From Halomonas sp. A11-A (GTDB lineage Bacteria > Pseudomonadota > Gammaproteobacteria > Pseudomonadales > Halomonadaceae), in assembly GCF_003182195.1 (NCBI RefSeq), contig NZ_QGTM01000003.1, positions 1 through 64,000 of the forward strand: a stretch of DNA of 64,000 nt, given 5' to 3'. The translations under genes were made by a program, and so were the position numbers. Within the stretch, counting starts at the first letter, position 1. The number at the start of each line of letters is the position of its first letter. The notes under the pieces are model-generated. The model worked only from the letters and a program-made list of their open reading frames with translations, was not told the DNA's origin and ran no database searches. Below are positions 52,593-63,904 of this stretch, in pieces.

Positions 52593-54064
52593 CTACCAGA
52601 GGGTGATCAGCAGGAAGTAGGCCATCAGGGTGACCAGCACGGTGCTGATCAGGTTGAGGGCGAAACCGGCGCGGATCATCGACTGGATCTTCATGTGGCC
52701 GGTGGCGAACACGATGGCATTGGGCGGCGTGGCCACCGGCATCATGAAGGCGCAGCTGGCGGCGATGGCGGCCGGCACCGTGACCAGCAGCGGCGAGATG
52801 TCCAGCGACAGGGACAGGGCGCCCAGCAGCGGCAGGAAGGCCGCGGCGGTGGCGGTGTTGGAGGTCACCTCGGTGAGGAAGATGATCACCAGGACCACCA
52901 CGGCGATCATCGCCAGCAGCGGGAAGGTGCCGAAGATGGCCAGCTGGCCGGCGATCCATTCGGCGAGCCCGGTGCGGTGATGGTGCCCGCCAGTGCCAGG
53001 CCGCCGCCGAACAGCAGCAGGATCCCCCAGGGCAGCTTCTGAGCCTCCTCCCAGACCATCAGCCGCTCGCCCTCGCCGCGACCGCTGGGCACCAGGAAGA
53101 GCACCACGCCGGCGGCGATGGCGATGCCGGTGTCGGAGAGCCACGGCATGCCCAGGTCGTTGAGCAGGGGGCGCACCACCCAGGCCAGCGCCGCCAGCGA
53201 GAAGATGATCGCCACACGCCGCTCGGCGGCGCTCATGGGGCCGAGCCTGGCCAGTTCCTGGCCGACCACCCCGGCGCTGTCCTCGCCGGCCTCGAGGCGG
53301 AAGCCTCCACGGGTCAGCCACCACCAGGCCGCGCCCATCATGGCGATGCTGATGGGCAGGCCGATGATCATCCACTGGGCGAAGCCGATGTCGATGCCGC
53401 GATCCTCTGCCAGGTAGCCGGCCAGCAGGGCATTGGGCGGGGTGCCGATCAGGGTCGCCACCCCGCCGATGCTGGCCGAGTAGGCGATGGCCAGCAGCAG
53501 GGCGGTGGCGTAGCGCTTGACCTCGTCGGGGTCGCTGTTGTCACCGAGCAGGCTGATCACCGACATGCCGATCGGCAGCATCATGATGGCGGTGGCGGTA
53601 TTGGAGACCCACATGCTCAGGAAGCCGGTGGCGATCATGAAGCCGGCGATCTGGCGACGGGGCTGGTGGCCCACCAGCTTGAGCACATGCAGCGCCAGGC
53701 GGCGATGGAGGTTCCAGCGCTGCATCGAGATGCCGAGCAGGAAGCCGCCCAGGAAGAGATAGATAATCGGGTTGGCGTAGCTGCCGGTGGCCTCGCCCAG
53801 GGTGCCAAGGCCCAGGGCAGGCACCAGCAGCATGGGCAGCAGCGAGGTGACCGGGATGGGGACGGCCTCGGTGGACCACCAGGTGGCCATCAGCAGCGCT
53901 AGCCCCACGCAGGCCCAGGCGGCCTCGCTCATGCCGGTAGGGGGCGGCAGAATCAGGGTGGCGAGCAACAGGGCGGGGCCCAGCCACAGGCCGAAGCGGC
54001 CGGGACCGGAAGGGCCCTGCGTCTTCTCGGGAACATCGGGACTCGACGGCATGCGTGTCTCCAT
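52593..54064 (-). pseudogene. DASS (SLC13-like) sodium/anion symporter, single-base frameshift
   Basis: Related to sodium-coupled dicarboxylate or sulfate carriers. The N-terminal 370 residues (STEAVPIPVTSLLPMLLVPALG, SNTATAIMMLPIGMSVI, PWGILLLFGGGLALAGTIT) break off near 52971-52977. The rest continues in another frame (TGLAEWIAGQLAIFGTFPLL, TEVTSNTATAAAFLPLLGAL, MMPVATPPNAIVFATGHM) to the TAG at 52593. One added base restores a 490-residue protein with both SNT motifs that bind Na+ and substrate. A real lesion or a sequencing slip are both possible. Confidence 0.85.
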
Positions 54065-54099
54065 CAGCGGATTGGTACCGGGGTGCGTGAAAGCGCGGA

Positions 54100-54128
54100 A
54101 TTCTACTTAAGTTGTAGCTGTGCGTCAG
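54100..54128 (-). promoter_or_regulatory. Sigma-70 promoter of the DASS transporter gene
   Basis: On the minus strand CTGACG, a 17-bp spacer, then TAGAAT, 36 bp before the ATG at 54064. Confidence 0.6.
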
Positions 54129-54266
54129 GATAGGCTTGTTCGCCTTTGGTCTAAGGCGCCGCGCCCGCGCTCGGTGGATGCCGGCAACCTTGACCCGGGG
54201 CATGGCCAGGGGTAACCCTGTTCCCGCCGTCCCCACCCGACACCCCAAACCTCCGGAAGCCCCGTC

Positions 54267-55097
54267 ATGATGCCAAGCGATACTCAGCCGGACCTCGAGA
54301 CCCTGGTGCGCCTATGCGAGGAGGCGGGGCGTGCCATCCTGGCGGTGCGCGAGGCGGGCTTCCGGGTAGACGCCAAGGAGGACGCCTCGCCGGTGACGGC
54401 TGCGGATCTGGCCGCCCATGAGCTCCTGGTGGCGGGCCTCGAAGCCGGCTCGACGCTGCCGATCCTTTCCGAGGAGGGGGGCGAGGTGCCCTGGGAGGCG
54501 CGCCGAGAGTGGCAGCGTTTCTGGCTGATCGACCCGCTGGACGGCACGCGCGAGTTCGTCGACGGCTTCGATGACTTTACCGTCAATGTGGCGCTGGTCG
54601 AGGCGGGGCGACCGGTGCTTGGGGTGGTGCATGCGCCGGCCTTGGGCACCAGCTGGGCCGGCATCGTCGGCCAGGGGGCCTGGCGCTGGCAGGCCGAGGC
54701 GCGCCGGCCGATCCAGGTGGCGCCCCGCTGGCCGCCACGGGTGCTGGCCAGTCGGGCACACCTGGACGCCATCACCTGGGCATGGATCGCGGCGATCCCT
54801 GGCGCCCAACTGGTGCGCTGCGGCAGCTCGGTGAAGTTCTGCCGCATCGCCGAGGGGCATGCCGATCTCTATCCGCGTTTCTCGCCCACCTGCGAGTGGG
54901 ACACCGCCGCTGGCCAGGCGGTGCTGGAGGCCGCCGGTGGCGCGGTCCTCGCGGCGGACAGCCTGGCGGCACTGCGCTGCCAGCGGGGGGAGAGCCTGGT
55001 CAACGGCCACTTCATCGCCTGTGCGACACCGGTCTGGCGGGAGCGCCTGGCGGCCCTGGGGCGCCAGGCGGTTGGGGAGAGCGGGCGGCACCGGTAG
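54267..55097 (+). CDS. cysQ: 3'(2'),5'-bisphosphate nucleotidase CysQ
   Basis: Removes PAP, the by-product of sulfate reduction, and is a Li+-sensitive, Mg2+-dependent phosphatase of the inositol-monophosphatase superfamily. The 276 residues show the three metal motifs: ILSEEGG, LIDPLDGTREFVDG and the C-terminal CEWDTAAGQAVLEAAGG. Two adjacent ATGs at 54267/54270 make the start ambiguous by one codon; GGAAG lies upstream. It is followed after 43 bp by a DUF2489 gene. Confidence 0.95.
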   Translation: MMPSDTQPDLETLVRLCEEAGRAILAVREAGFRVDAKEDASPVTAADLAAHELLVAGLEAGSTLPILSEEGGEVPWEARREWQRFWLIDPLDGTREFVDGFDDFTVNVALVEAGRPVLGVVHAPALGTSWAGIVGQGAWRWQAEARRPIQVAPRWPPRVLASRAHLDAITWAWIAAIPGAQLVRCGSSVKFCRIAEGHADLYPRFSPTCEWDTAAGQAVLEAAGGAVLAADSLAALRCQRGESLVNGHFIACATPVWRERLAALGRQAVGESGRHR

Positions 55098-55140
55098 AAT
55101 GGGGCCAATCCCGATTCGACCCACAACCTCGAGAGCCCTG

Positions 55141-55608
55141 ATGACGACAACGACTGCGCTTGTCCTGGCCGGCCTCGGCCTGGCGATCATCGCCGGCCTG
55201 GCCGCCTACGCCTATACGCTTCGCCAGGAGGTTCGCCGCCGGCAGGCCTTCCGTGAGGAGGAGGAGCGCCGCGCTCGCGACAACTGCCTGGAGAACCTCG
55301 AACTCGTCGCTTCGGCCCTGCTCCAGGAGCAGGTGGATGTCACCGAGGGGGCCTGGCGCTGCAAGGTGCTACTGGAGATCCTGGATCCGCGGCTGCTGGA
55401 GCGCGAGTCCTTTCGCCCCTTCGGTGAGGTGTATGAGCGTACTCGTCACCTGCACACCCACGCGGCGCGCAAGGCGCTGACGCCCAAGGAACGCTTCAAG
55501 GAAGATCGCGAGCGGCTGAGCGTGGAGGAGGAGCTGCGCGAGGCGGTGCTCGGTGCGGCCGGTGCGGTACTGGAGTTCCGGCGCAACTGGCCGGGCAGCC
55601 TGCACTGA
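55141..55608 (+). CDS. DUF2489 family protein
   Basis: 155 residues with a single N-terminal membrane helix (LVLAGLGLAIIAGLAAYAYTL) followed by a mostly helical, charged cytoplasmic domain (RQEVRRRQAFREEEERRARD, then LENLELVASALLQEQVDVTEG). The layout and the ALLQEQVDVTEGAWR region match DUF2489. The start ATG at 55141 (MTTTTALV) is preferred because the longer upstream frame lies inside cysQ. Function is unknown. Confidence 0.8.
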   Translation: MTTTTALVLAGLGLAIIAGLAAYAYTLRQEVRRRQAFREEEERRARDNCLENLELVASALLQEQVDVTEGAWRCKVLLEILDPRLLERESFRPFGEVYERTRHLHTHAARKALTPKERFKEDRERLSVEEELREAVLGAAGAVLEFRRNWPGSLH

Positions 55609-55875
55609 CGCCTGAATGCCTCACGCCTGTTATCGAACACTGTGCGTATATTGTAACGATCTGCTAAGTTCATAAGAAGGCGATTGAAAGATGGGGCGAG
55701 CTGCTGCAAGCTTGGCCCGTGCCGAACCTGCCCGGATCGTGAAGCGGTCTGCGGCAGGCGAGGTCTGGTCGCGGCGGAGCCGACTCCGCGGCGCCCAATC
55801 GTCGGGATCATCTGGGAAGGCGGTGAACCTGTTGCCTGACCTGGAACCAAGAAAGAAAAAGAGAAGGAGTTTCAC

Positions 55876-56538
55876 ATGAAGAAGTCCACGACTGGCTTGC
55901 TGCTCGGTTCCGCTCTGGTGGTTGGCCTTGCCGGCTGCGCCACCCCCAACACCACCCCCTCGTCCGATCGTCCCTGGTACCAGCAGCCGGTGACCTGCGG
56001 CATCGCTGGCAGCCTGATCGGCGGCAGCATCGGCTACGCCACCAGCGGCAGCTCCGATGAAGAAGAGGGTGCCGCCACCGGTGCCGTAGCCGGTGCCGCC
56101 ATCGGCGCCCTGCTGTGTGCCGACCGCACCCCGGCCCCGGTGGCCGAGCCCGAGCCGATGCCTGAGCCCGAACCTGAGCCCGAGCCCGTGCCGGACTTCG
56201 AGCCGGTGACCCTCTCCAGCGAGGTCAACTTCGCGTTCGATTCCGATGCGCTGACCCCCGCTGCCGAGTCGACCCTGGACGAAGTCGCTCGTCGCCTGCG
56301 CGAGCATACCGACGTGCGCATTCGCATCGAGGGTCACACCGACTCCGTCGGTTCCGCCCAGTACAACCAGGGCCTCTCCGAGCGTCGTGCCAATTCCGTG
56401 CGCACCTACCTGGAAAGCCAGGGCGTCGCCGGTGACCGCATGATCGCCGTGGGCTACGGTCTGGAGCGTCCGGTCGCGAGCAACGACACCGACGAGGGCC
56501 GTGCCCTGAACCGTCGCGTCGAGATCGTTCGTCAGTAA
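55876..56538 (+). CDS. OmpA-family outer-membrane lipoprotein with glycine-zipper and EP repeat
   Basis: 220 residues. A lipoprotein signal ends in VGLAGC (Cys21). A glycine-zipper-like stretch follows (GIAGSLIGGSIGYATSG, GAVAGAAIGALL), then a proline/glutamate linker (EPEPMPEPEPEPEPVP) long enough to span part of the periplasm, and an OmpA peptidoglycan-binding domain at about 110-218 with the D-x13-14-LSxxRA motif in GHTDSVGSAQYNQGLSERRA. It anchors the outer membrane to peptidoglycan. ATG at 55876 follows GAAGGAG. A terminator follows. Confidence 0.92.
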   Translation: MKKSTTGLLLGSALVVGLAGCATPNTTPSSDRPWYQQPVTCGIAGSLIGGSIGYATSGSSDEEEGAATGAVAGAAIGALLCADRTPAPVAEPEPMPEPEPEPEPVPDFEPVTLSSEVNFAFDSDALTPAAESTLDEVARRLREHTDVRIRIEGHTDSVGSAQYNQGLSERRANSVRTYLESQGVAGDRMIAVGYGLERPVASNDTDEGRALNRRVEIVRQ

Positions 56539-56575
56539 TCGACCGTCGTGAACCGGGCGAGTCATCGCCCGACCG

Positions 56576-56601
56576 GCAGGGGCGCCTTCGGGCGCCCCTG
56601 C
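56576..56601 (+). terminator. Rho-independent terminator after the OmpA-like gene
   Basis: An 11-bp perfect stem (GCAGGGGCGCC) with a TTCG tetraloop, then TTCGTT. Confidence 0.75.
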
Positions 56602-56737
56602 TTCGTTCCGGCTGGCGGTCGCGGCAGGTGGCGCCCCGGTGACCGACTCTGGTAAAGTAGGCGCCGCTTTGCCATCGCTGTTTACCGCGACACGTGGTCT
56701 CTCGTATGGGCCACCACTGCGCACAAGGACCCCCTTA

Positions 56738-58636
56738 ATGCCCATCGTTACCCTGCCCGACGGCAGTCAGAGAACCTTCGATACCCCGATCACCGTGATG
56801 CAGCTGGCTGAGGCGATCGGCCCCGGGCTTGCCAAGGCCTGTGTGGCCGGAAAGATCGACGGTGTACTGGTGGATGCCGCCGACCTGATCGAGCACGACG
56901 CCGAGGTGGCCATCCTCACCGCTCGCGATCCCGAGGGGCTGGAGGTGATCCGCCACTCCTGCGCCCACCTGGTCGGCCACGCCGTCAAGCAGCTCTTCCC
57001 TGAGGCCAAGATGGCGATCGGTCCGGTGATCGACGACGGCTTCTACTACGATATCGATTTCGGCCGCCCGGCGACCCCCGAGGACCTCGAGGCGATCGAG
57101 AAGCGCATGAAGCAGCTGATCGACAAGGGCTACGACGTGCGCCGCGAGTACGTCGATCGCGATCACGCCATGCGCACCTTCCTGGACCGCGACGAGCCCT
57201 ACAAGCAGGAGATCGTGCGCGAGATCCCGGAAGGCGAGACCATCCGCCTCTATCATCACGAAGAGTACATCGACATGTGTCGGGGGCCCCATGTGCCCAA
57301 CACCCGGCACTTGCAGGCCTTCAAGCTCACCAAGCTGGCCGGTGCCTACTGGCGCGGCGATGCCACCAAGCCGATGCTGACCCGCATCTACGGCACCGCC
57401 TGGCCCGACAAGAAGCAGCTCAAGGCCTACCTCAAGCGCCTCGAGGAGGCCGAGAAGCGCGACCATCGCAAGCTGGCCCGGAAGATGGACCTCTTCCACC
57501 TCCAGGAGGAGGCCCCGGGCATGGTGTTCTGGCACCCCAACGGCTGGACCATGTACCAGGCGCTGGAGCAGTACATGCGCCGGGTGCAGATCGAGAATGG
57601 CTACCAGGAGATCAAGACGCCTCAGGTGGTGGATCTCTCGCTGTGGAAGAAGTCCGGCCACTGGGGGCACTACAGTGAGCTGATGTTCACCACCGAGTCC
57701 GAGAAGCGCGACTACGCGGTGAAGCCGATGAACTGCCCCTGCCACGTGCAGGTGTTCAACCAGGGCCTCAAGAGCTACCGGGACCTGCCGCTACGCCTGG
57801 CCGAGTTCGGCAGCTGCCACCGCAACGAGCCCTCCGGTTCGCTACACGGCCTGATGCGAGTGCGCGCCTTCACCCAGGACGACGCTCACATCTTCTGCAC
57901 CGAGAAGCAGATCCAGGCCGAGGCCGAGGACTTCATCGCCCTGACCCTGAAGGTCTACAAGGAACTGGGCTTCGACGACGTGGAGCTCAAGCTCTCCACC
58001 CGTCCCGAGGACTTCCTCGGTGAGCCGGAGATGTGGGACCGTGCCGAGGCGGGCCTCGAGGCGGCCCTCAACGCCACCGGACTCCAGTGGGAACTGCAGC
58101 CGGGCGAGGGGGCCTTCTACGGCCCCAAGATCGAGTTCTCCCTGCGCGACTGCCTCAATCGGGTCTGGCAGTGCGGCACCCTGCAGCTCGATTTCAACCT
58201 GCCGGGTCGCCTCGGCGCCCAGTTCGTCGACGAGGACGGCGCCCGCAAGACCCCGGTGATGCTGCACCGCGCGATCCTGGGCTCCTTCGAGCGCTTCCTG
58301 GGGATTCTCATCGAGCACTACGCCGGGGCCATGCCGCTGTGGCTGGCGCCGCAGCAGGCGGTGATCCTCAATATCACCGATGCCCAGCGCGATTACGTGC
58401 TGGATCTCGAGAAGCGTTTGCAGAAAATCGGCCTGCGCGTCAAGGCGGACTTGAGGAACGAGAAGATCGGCTTTAAAATCCGCGAGCATACGTTGCAGAA
58501 AGTTCCCTATCTCCTCGTGGTGGGGGATAAGGAAGTCGAGGCCGACTCGGTGGCCGTGCGTACACGCACCGGCGAGGATCTAGGCACCATGCGGGTCGAT
58601 GACCTCATCGAGCGTCTGAACGCCGAACTCGGCTGA
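56738..58636 (+). CDS. thrS: Threonyl-tRNA synthetase
   Basis: Class II synthetase with editing. The 632 residues start with a TGS domain (about 1-62), then the N2 editing domain with [16 protein letters not shown], the catalytic core with zinc ligands in MNCPCHV and the class II motifs ([24 protein letters not shown]), and the anticodon-binding domain from about 535. ATG at 56738 follows AAGGA; the upstream frame is non-conserved. In E. coli thrS is repressed by its own product binding the leader; a matching element was not resolved here. infC follows after 33 bp. Confidence 0.97.
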   Translation: MPIVTLPDGSQRTFDTPITVMQLAEAIGPGLAKACVAGKIDGVLVDAADLIEHDAEVAILTARDPEGLEVIRHSCAHLVGHAVKQLFPEAKMAIGPVIDDGFYYDIDFGRPATPEDLEAIEKRMKQLIDKGYDVRREYVDRDHAMRTFLDRDEPYKQEIVREIPEGETIRLYHHEEYIDMCRGPHVPNTRHLQAFKLTKLAGAYWRGDATKPMLTRIYGTAWPDKKQLKAYLKRLEEAEKRDHRKLARKMDLFHLQEEAPGMVFWHPNGWTMYQALEQYMRRVQIENGYQEIKTPQVVDLSLWKKSGHWGHYSELMFTTESEKRDYAVKPMNCPCHVQVFNQGLKSYRDLPLRLAEFGSCHRNEPSGSLHGLMRVRAFTQDDAHIFCTEKQIQAEAEDFIALTLKVYKELGFDDVELKLSTRPEDFLGEPEMWDRAEAGLEAALNATGLQWELQPGEGAFYGPKIEFSLRDCLNRVWQCGTLQLDFNLPGRLGAQFVDEDGARKTPVMLHRAILGSFERFLGILIEHYAGAMPLWLAPQQAVILNITDAQRDYVLDLEKRLQKIGLRVKADLRNEKIGFKIREHTLQKVPYLLVVGDKEVEADSVAVRTRTGEDLGTMRVDDLIERLNAELG

Positions 58637-58669
58637 CGACATCGTCAATCGTCTTAAGGAGACTGAGCG

Positions 58670-59212
58670 ATCAAGCGAAGCAACCCAAGAGGGCGCGTCC
58701 AGGATAAGCGCCCCCCGATGAACGAGCGTATTACCGAGGATCAGGTTCGCCTGATCGATGCCGACGGCGAGCAGCTGGGCGTAGTGCCCACCAGCGAAGC
58801 ACTGGAGCGCGCCGAAGCCTCGGGACTCGACCTCGTACAGATATCCAATGCCGATCCGATCGTCTGCAAGATCATGGACTACGGCAAGTTCGTCTTCGAG
58901 CAGAAGAAGCAGAAGTCTGCTCAGAAGAAGAAGACGAAGCAGATTCAGGTCAAGGAAGTCAAGTTCCGGCCTGGCACCGACGAGGGCGACTATCAGGTCA
59001 AGCTTAAGAACCTGATCCGTTTCCTCGAAGGTGGCGACAAGGGCAAGGTCACGCTGCGTTTCCGCGGTCGTGAGATGGCGCACCAGGACCTCGGCCGCAA
59101 GCTGATGGAACGGATCGCCGCCGATCTCGAGGAGATCGGAACCGTGGAGTCCTTCCCCAAGATGGAAGGGCGGCAGATGATCATGATCATTGCCCCCAAG
59201 AAGAAGCAGTAA
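58670..59212 (+). CDS. infC: Translation initiation factor IF-3, AUC start
   Basis: Prevents premature 50S joining and checks start-codon choice. The first homologous residues are encoded upstream of the nearest ATG (58718): from ATC at 58670 the frame reads [15 protein letters not shown] into [12 protein letters not shown], and TAAGGAG lies 9 bp before the ATC. Rare AUU/AUC starts are the known self-regulation of infC: IF-3 discriminates against them. The 180 residues are complete, ending IIAPKKKQ. It is followed by rpmI and rplT, the classic operon. Confidence 0.95.
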   Translation: MKRSNPRGRVQDKRPPMNERITEDQVRLIDADGEQLGVVPTSEALERAEASGLDLVQISNADPIVCKIMDYGKFVFEQKKQKSAQKKKTKQIQVKEVKFRPGTDEGDYQVKLKNLIRFLEGGDKGKVTLRFRGREMAHQDLGRKLMERIAADLEEIGTVESFPKMEGRQMIMIIAPKKKQ

Positions 59213-59319
59213 GCAGCAGTAGAGAAGAAGTGATCCGGCGGCCCGTCCAACGGGCGGTGGGGTAGCCCACCGTCGGCCCCGGGTTTTCTGAAAAAAACCT
59301 CGTAATGGAGTGTTCTTCC

Positions 59320-59514
59320 ATGCCGAAGATCAAGAGCAACAGTGGCGCCGCCAAGCGCTTCAAGAAGACGGCCAACGGCTTCAAGCACAAGCAGTCGTTC
59401 CGTAGCCACATCCTGACCAAGAAGTCCACCAAGCGTAAGCGTCAGCTGCGCGGCATGAAGCAGATCCACGACGCCGATAAGGCGCTGATCCAGCGGATGC
59501 TGCCCAATCTGTAA
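59320..59514 (+). CDS. rpmI: 50S ribosomal protein L35
   Basis: 64 residues of bL35, starting [17 protein letters not shown] and ending RMLPNL. ATG at 59320 with AATGGAG upstream; the longer frame from 59305 is rejected. Two short hairpins lie between infC and rpmI (GGCCCGTCC-type and GGTGGG-CCCACC), the region where L20 represses this operon in E. coli; equivalence here is inferred. Confidence 0.97.
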   Translation: MPKIKSNSGAAKRFKKTANGFKHKQSFRSHILTKKSTKRKRQLRGMKQIHDADKALIQRMLPNL

Positions 59515-59549
59515 CCCTTGGTAGACCCTATTTTCGTCAGGAGTAAGCT

Positions 59550-59903
59550 ATGACTCGTGTCAAGCGTGGCGTTGTCGCCCGTCGTCGTCACAAGAAGATT
59601 CTCAAGCAGGCCAAGGGTTACTACGGTGCCCGTAGCCGCGTGTTCCGCGTTGCCAAGCAGGCCGTCATCAAGGCCGGCCAGTACGCTTACCGCGACCGCC
59701 GCCAGCGCAAGCGCCAGTTCCGCGCCCTGTGGATCCAGCGTATCAACGCCGGTGCCCGTCAGCATGGCCTGTCCTACAGCCGCTTCGTCGGTGGCCTGAA
59801 GAAGGCCGGTATCGAGATCGACCGCAAGGTCCTGGCGGATCTGGCCGTGCACGAGAAGGCAGCCTTCGCTGCCATTGTCGAGAAGGCCAAGGCTGCCCAG
59901 TAA
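59550..59903 (+). CDS. rplT: 50S ribosomal protein L20
   Basis: 117 residues of bL20 ([22 protein letters not shown] to the globular C-terminus). It is an early 23S rRNA assembly protein and, in relatives, the repressor of the rpmI-rplT mRNA. ATG at 59550 follows CAGGAG. Two hairpins, one with a T-tract, follow before pheS. Confidence 0.97.
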   Translation: MTRVKRGVVARRRHKKILKQAKGYYGARSRVFRVAKQAVIKAGQYAYRDRRQRKRQFRALWIQRINAGARQHGLSYSRFVGGLKKAGIEIDRKVLADLAVHEKAAFAAIVEKAKAAQ

Positions 59904-59919
59904 GTGACCGCGTCATCCG

Positions 59920-59988
59920 CGTGTGTCCTGTCACGGCAGGGCACACGTTGACGTTCAGGGGGAAGAGCAGCCGCTCTTCCCCTTTTTC
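59920..59988 (+). terminator. Tandem hairpins between rplT and pheS
   Basis: First stem CGTGTGTCCTG with CAGGGCACACG (one T-G pair, 59920-59947). Second, a perfect 10-bp stem (GGGGAAGAGC, 59959-59982) with a 5-base T-tract (59983-59987), a strong intrinsic terminator. It may end the IF3-L35-L20 transcript or attenuate pheST. No Phe-rich leader peptide is seen in the gap. Confidence 0.8.
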
Positions 59989-59992
59989 TTGA

Positions 59993-61042
<1,050 letters not shown>

Positions 61043-61075
61043 CCTCCCTCGCACCAGCAGAACACAGGATTTGTC

Positions 61076-63457
61076 ATGAAATTTTCTGAACAGTGGCTGC
61101 GCGAATGGGTGTCGCCGCAGCTTACGACCCAGGCCCTGGCCGACCAGATCACCATGGCCGGGCTCGAAGTGGACGCGGTGGAGTCTGTTGCGGCGACCTT
61201 TGAGGGCGTGGTGGTGGCCGAGGTGCTGGAGAAGATCCCGCACCCCGATGCCGACAAGCTGAGTGTCTGCCGGGTCGACGACGGCTCCGGCGAGCCGGTC
61301 CAGGTGGTGTGCGGGGCGCCCAACGTGGCGGTGGGGCAGCGGGTGCCCTTCGCCCGGGTCGGGGCCCTGCTACCCGGCGACTTCAAGATCAGAAAGGCCA
61401 AGCTGCGCGGCCAGGAGTCCCGCGGCATGATCTGTTCCGCCTCCGAGCTCGGCCTGGAGGAGGAGACCTCCCCGGGCATCCTGGAGCTGCCGGCGAATGC
61501 GCCGGTGGGCGAGGACTTTCGCGCCTGGCTGGGCCTGGACGACCATACCATCGAGGTGGACCTGACCCCCAATCGCGGCGACTGCCTGAGTGTCAAGGGC
61601 ATGGCTCGCGAGGTGGGTGTGCTCAATCGCCTGCCGGTGGTCGGGCCCGCCATCGCGCCGGTCGCCGCGACCCATGACGAGACCTTCGCGGTGCGCGTCG
61701 AGGACCCCGAGCGCTGCCCGCGCTATATCGGCCGGTTGATCAAGGGGGTCGACGTGACCGCCGAGACGCCGCTGTGGATGGTGGAGCGGCTGCGTCGCAG
61801 CGGCATCCGCTCCATCGATCCGGTGGTCGACGTCACCAACTACGTGATGCTGGAGCTCGGCCAGCCCCTCCACGCCTTCGATCGTGCCAACCTTCACGGG
61901 GCCGTGGTGGTGCGCCTGGCCAGGGAGGGTGAGCGCCTGGTGCTGCTCGATGGCCAGGAGGTCACCCTGGCCGATGACACCCTGGTGATCGCCGATGAGC
62001 GCGGCCCCCTGGCTATCGCCGGCGTCATGGGTGGCGAGCACTCCGGCGTGAATGCCGAGACCCGCGACATCTTCCTGGAGTCGGCCTTCTTCGCGCCCCT
62101 AGCGGTGGCCGGCCAGGCGCGCAACTACGGCCTGCATACCGATGCCTCCCACCGCTTCGAGCGCGGGGTGGACCCGCTCCTGGCCCGGGAGGCCGCCGAA
62201 CGCGCCACGGCGCTGCTGCTCGAGATCACCGGCGGCGAGCCGGGGCCGCTGGTGGAGGTGGCAAGCGGTGAGCACCTGCCCGGCGAGCGCCAGGTGCGCC
62301 TGCGCGCCGCGCGGCTCGAGCAGGCGCTGAGCAAGGCGCTGCCCGCCGATGAGGTCACCGACATCCTGGAGCGTCTTGGGATGGCGGTGAAGGCCGATGC
62401 GCTTGGCTGGAGCGCCGCGGTGCCGAGCTGGCGCTTCGATATCGCCATCGAGGAGGACCTGATCGAGGAGGTGGCCCGGATCCACGGCTACAACCGCCTG
62501 CCGGTACGCCGTCCGGCGGCACGCCTGGCCCTGCGTCCCGACCACGAGTCGCGCACACCGCTCGCCCGCCTGCGTCGCCAGATGGTGGCCCGCGGCTACC
62601 AGGAGGCGGTGACCTACAGCTTCGTCGCCCCTGACCTGCAGAAGGCGCTGCTGCCCGAGGCCGTCTCGCCGGTACTGGCCAACCCCATCTCCGCGGACCT
62701 GTCGGTGATGCGGGCGAGCCTCTTCCCGGGCCTGGTGCGTGCGCTTCAGCACAACCTCAATCGCCAGCAGACTCGGGTGCGCCTGTTCGAGACCGGCCTG
62801 ATCTTCCGCGGTGAGCTCGACGAGCTGCAGCAGCTGCCCATGCTGGGCGCACTGGTGTGTGGTTCCCGGGATCCCGAGGGCTGGGCCGCCGCGCGCGACG
62901 GTGTCGACTTCTTCGACCTCAAGGGCGACCTGGAGAGCCTCCTGGCCATGGGCGGCGAGCCCGAGGCCTGGCGCTTCGAGCCCGCGACGCATTCGGCACT
63001 GCATCCTGGTCAGTGCGCCCGGATCCTCCACCGCGGTGAGGAGGCCGGCTGGATCGGCACCTTGCACCCCGCGGTGCGCGCCCAGCTGGGGCTGAAGGTG
63101 GACGCCGTGCTGTTCGAGGTGCGCCTCGATGCCCTGACCCATGGCCGGGTGCCGGCCTTCACGCCGCTGTCGCGCTTCCCGGAAGTGCGCCGTGACCTGG
63201 CCTTCCTGGTGGACGAGGATCTGCCCGTCCAGGCGCTGCTCGATACCATCCAAGGCCAGGCCGGCGAATGGCTCACCGAGAGCCGCCTGTTCGATGTCTA
63301 TCGGGGCAAGGGGGTCGCGGAAGGACGCAAGAGCGTGGCGCTGGGCTTGACCTGGCAGCATCCTTCGCGCACGCTGAATGACGAAGAAATCAATCAGTTG
63401 GTCGATGCCATCGTCACCGAGTCACGTCAGCACCTGGGCGCGGAGCTTCGCGGTTAA
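61076..63457 (+). CDS. pheT: Phenylalanyl-tRNA synthetase beta subunit
   Basis: 793 residues, standard for bacterial PheT. Order: EMAP-like tRNA-binding domain (about 40-150, HPDADKLSVCRVD), the B3/B4 editing domain (about 210-385), B5, the class II-like catalytic core, and C-terminal FDX-ACB anticodon domain (SRFPEVRRDLAFLVDEDL, about 695-792). It works only together with PheS. ATG at 61076 begins MKFSEQWLREWVSP. It is followed by ihfA, as in E. coli. Confidence 0.97.
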   Translation: MKFSEQWLREWVSPQLTTQALADQITMAGLEVDAVESVAATFEGVVVAEVLEKIPHPDADKLSVCRVDDGSGEPVQVVCGAPNVAVGQRVPFARVGALLPGDFKIRKAKLRGQESRGMICSASELGLEEETSPGILELPANAPVGEDFRAWLGLDDHTIEVDLTPNRGDCLSVKGMAREVGVLNRLPVVGPAIAPVAATHDETFAVRVEDPERCPRYIGRLIKGVDVTAETPLWMVERLRRSGIRSIDPVVDVTNYVMLELGQPLHAFDRANLHGAVVVRLAREGERLVLLDGQEVTLADDTLVIADERGPLAIAGVMGGEHSGVNAETRDIFLESAFFAPLAVAGQARNYGLHTDASHRFERGVDPLLAREAAERATALLLEITGGEPGPLVEVASGEHLPGERQVRLRAARLEQALSKALPADEVTDILERLGMAVKADALGWSAAVPSWRFDIAIEEDLIEEVARIHGYNRLPVRRPAARLALRPDHESRTPLARLRRQMVARGYQEAVTYSFVAPDLQKALLPEAVSPVLANPISADLSVMRASLFPGLVRALQHNLNRQQTRVRLFETGLIFRGELDELQQLPMLGALVCGSRDPEGWAAARDGVDFFDLKGDLESLLAMGGEPEAWRFEPATHSALHPGQCARILHRGEEAGWIGTLHPAVRAQLGLKVDAVLFEVRLDALTHGRVPAFTPLSRFPEVRRDLAFLVDEDLPVQALLDTIQGQAGEWLTESRLFDVYRGKGVAEGRKSVALGLTWQHPSRTLNDEEINQLVDAIVTESRQHLGAELRG

Positions 63458-63547
63458 GCGTTGCGGAGAGGCGCGGCGAAGGAGCCGGCGAGGCGGAGCG
63501 GGGAGTCGGTACCGGCCGTGAGGCGGACCCCATACGAGGGAGTGAAC

Positions 63548-63847
63548 ATGGGTGCACTGACCAAGGCCGAGCTGGCCGAGCATCTGCATGCCGAGCTGGG
63601 CCTCTCCAAGCGCGAGGCCAAGTCCATGGTGGAAGCCTTCTTCGAGGAGATCCGGGCCTGCCTGCGCGAGAATGAACAGGTCAAGCTGTCCGGTTTCGGC
63701 AACTTCGACCTGCGCGACAAGCGCGAACGGCCGGGCCGCAACCCCAAGACCGGCGAGGAGATCCCGATCTCCGCCCGGCGCGTGGTGACTTTTCGACCCG
63801 GCCAGAAGCTCAAGAGCCAGGTGGAGGGCTACCGCGGCGACGCCTGA
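63548..63847 (+). CDS. ihfA: Integration host factor alpha subunit
   Basis: 99-residue DNA-bending protein that pairs with IhfB (not in this window). Sequence [20 protein letters not shown] and the [26 protein letters not shown] arm with the intercalating Pro are IHF-alpha. ATG at 63548 follows GGGAGTGAAC; the frame continues upstream without homology. It is probably part of the pheST transcript. A terminator with a TTCG loop follows. Confidence 0.96.
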   Translation: MGALTKAELAEHLHAELGLSKREAKSMVEAFFEEIRACLRENEQVKLSGFGNFDLRDKRERPGRNPKTGEEIPISARRVVTFRPGQKLKSQVEGYRGDA

Positions 63848-63866
63848 TCTTCGCCGTGCCACCCTG

Positions 63867-63900
63867 CGTAGAACGCCACCCTTCGGGGTGGCGTTCTACG
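63867..63900. terminator. Bidirectional terminator after ihfA
   Basis: A 15-bp perfect stem (CGTAGAACGCCACCC) with a TTCG loop, then GTTCC. It lies between the convergent ihfA and DUF2788 genes and can end both. Confidence 0.8.
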
Positions 63901-63904
63901 TTCC

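Noticed and set aside
54859-55140. Upstream extension of the DUF2489 frame into cysQ
   Set aside because: Arg/Pro/Ser-rich off-frame reading; the membrane-helix start MTTTTALV at 55141 is the sensible N-terminus.
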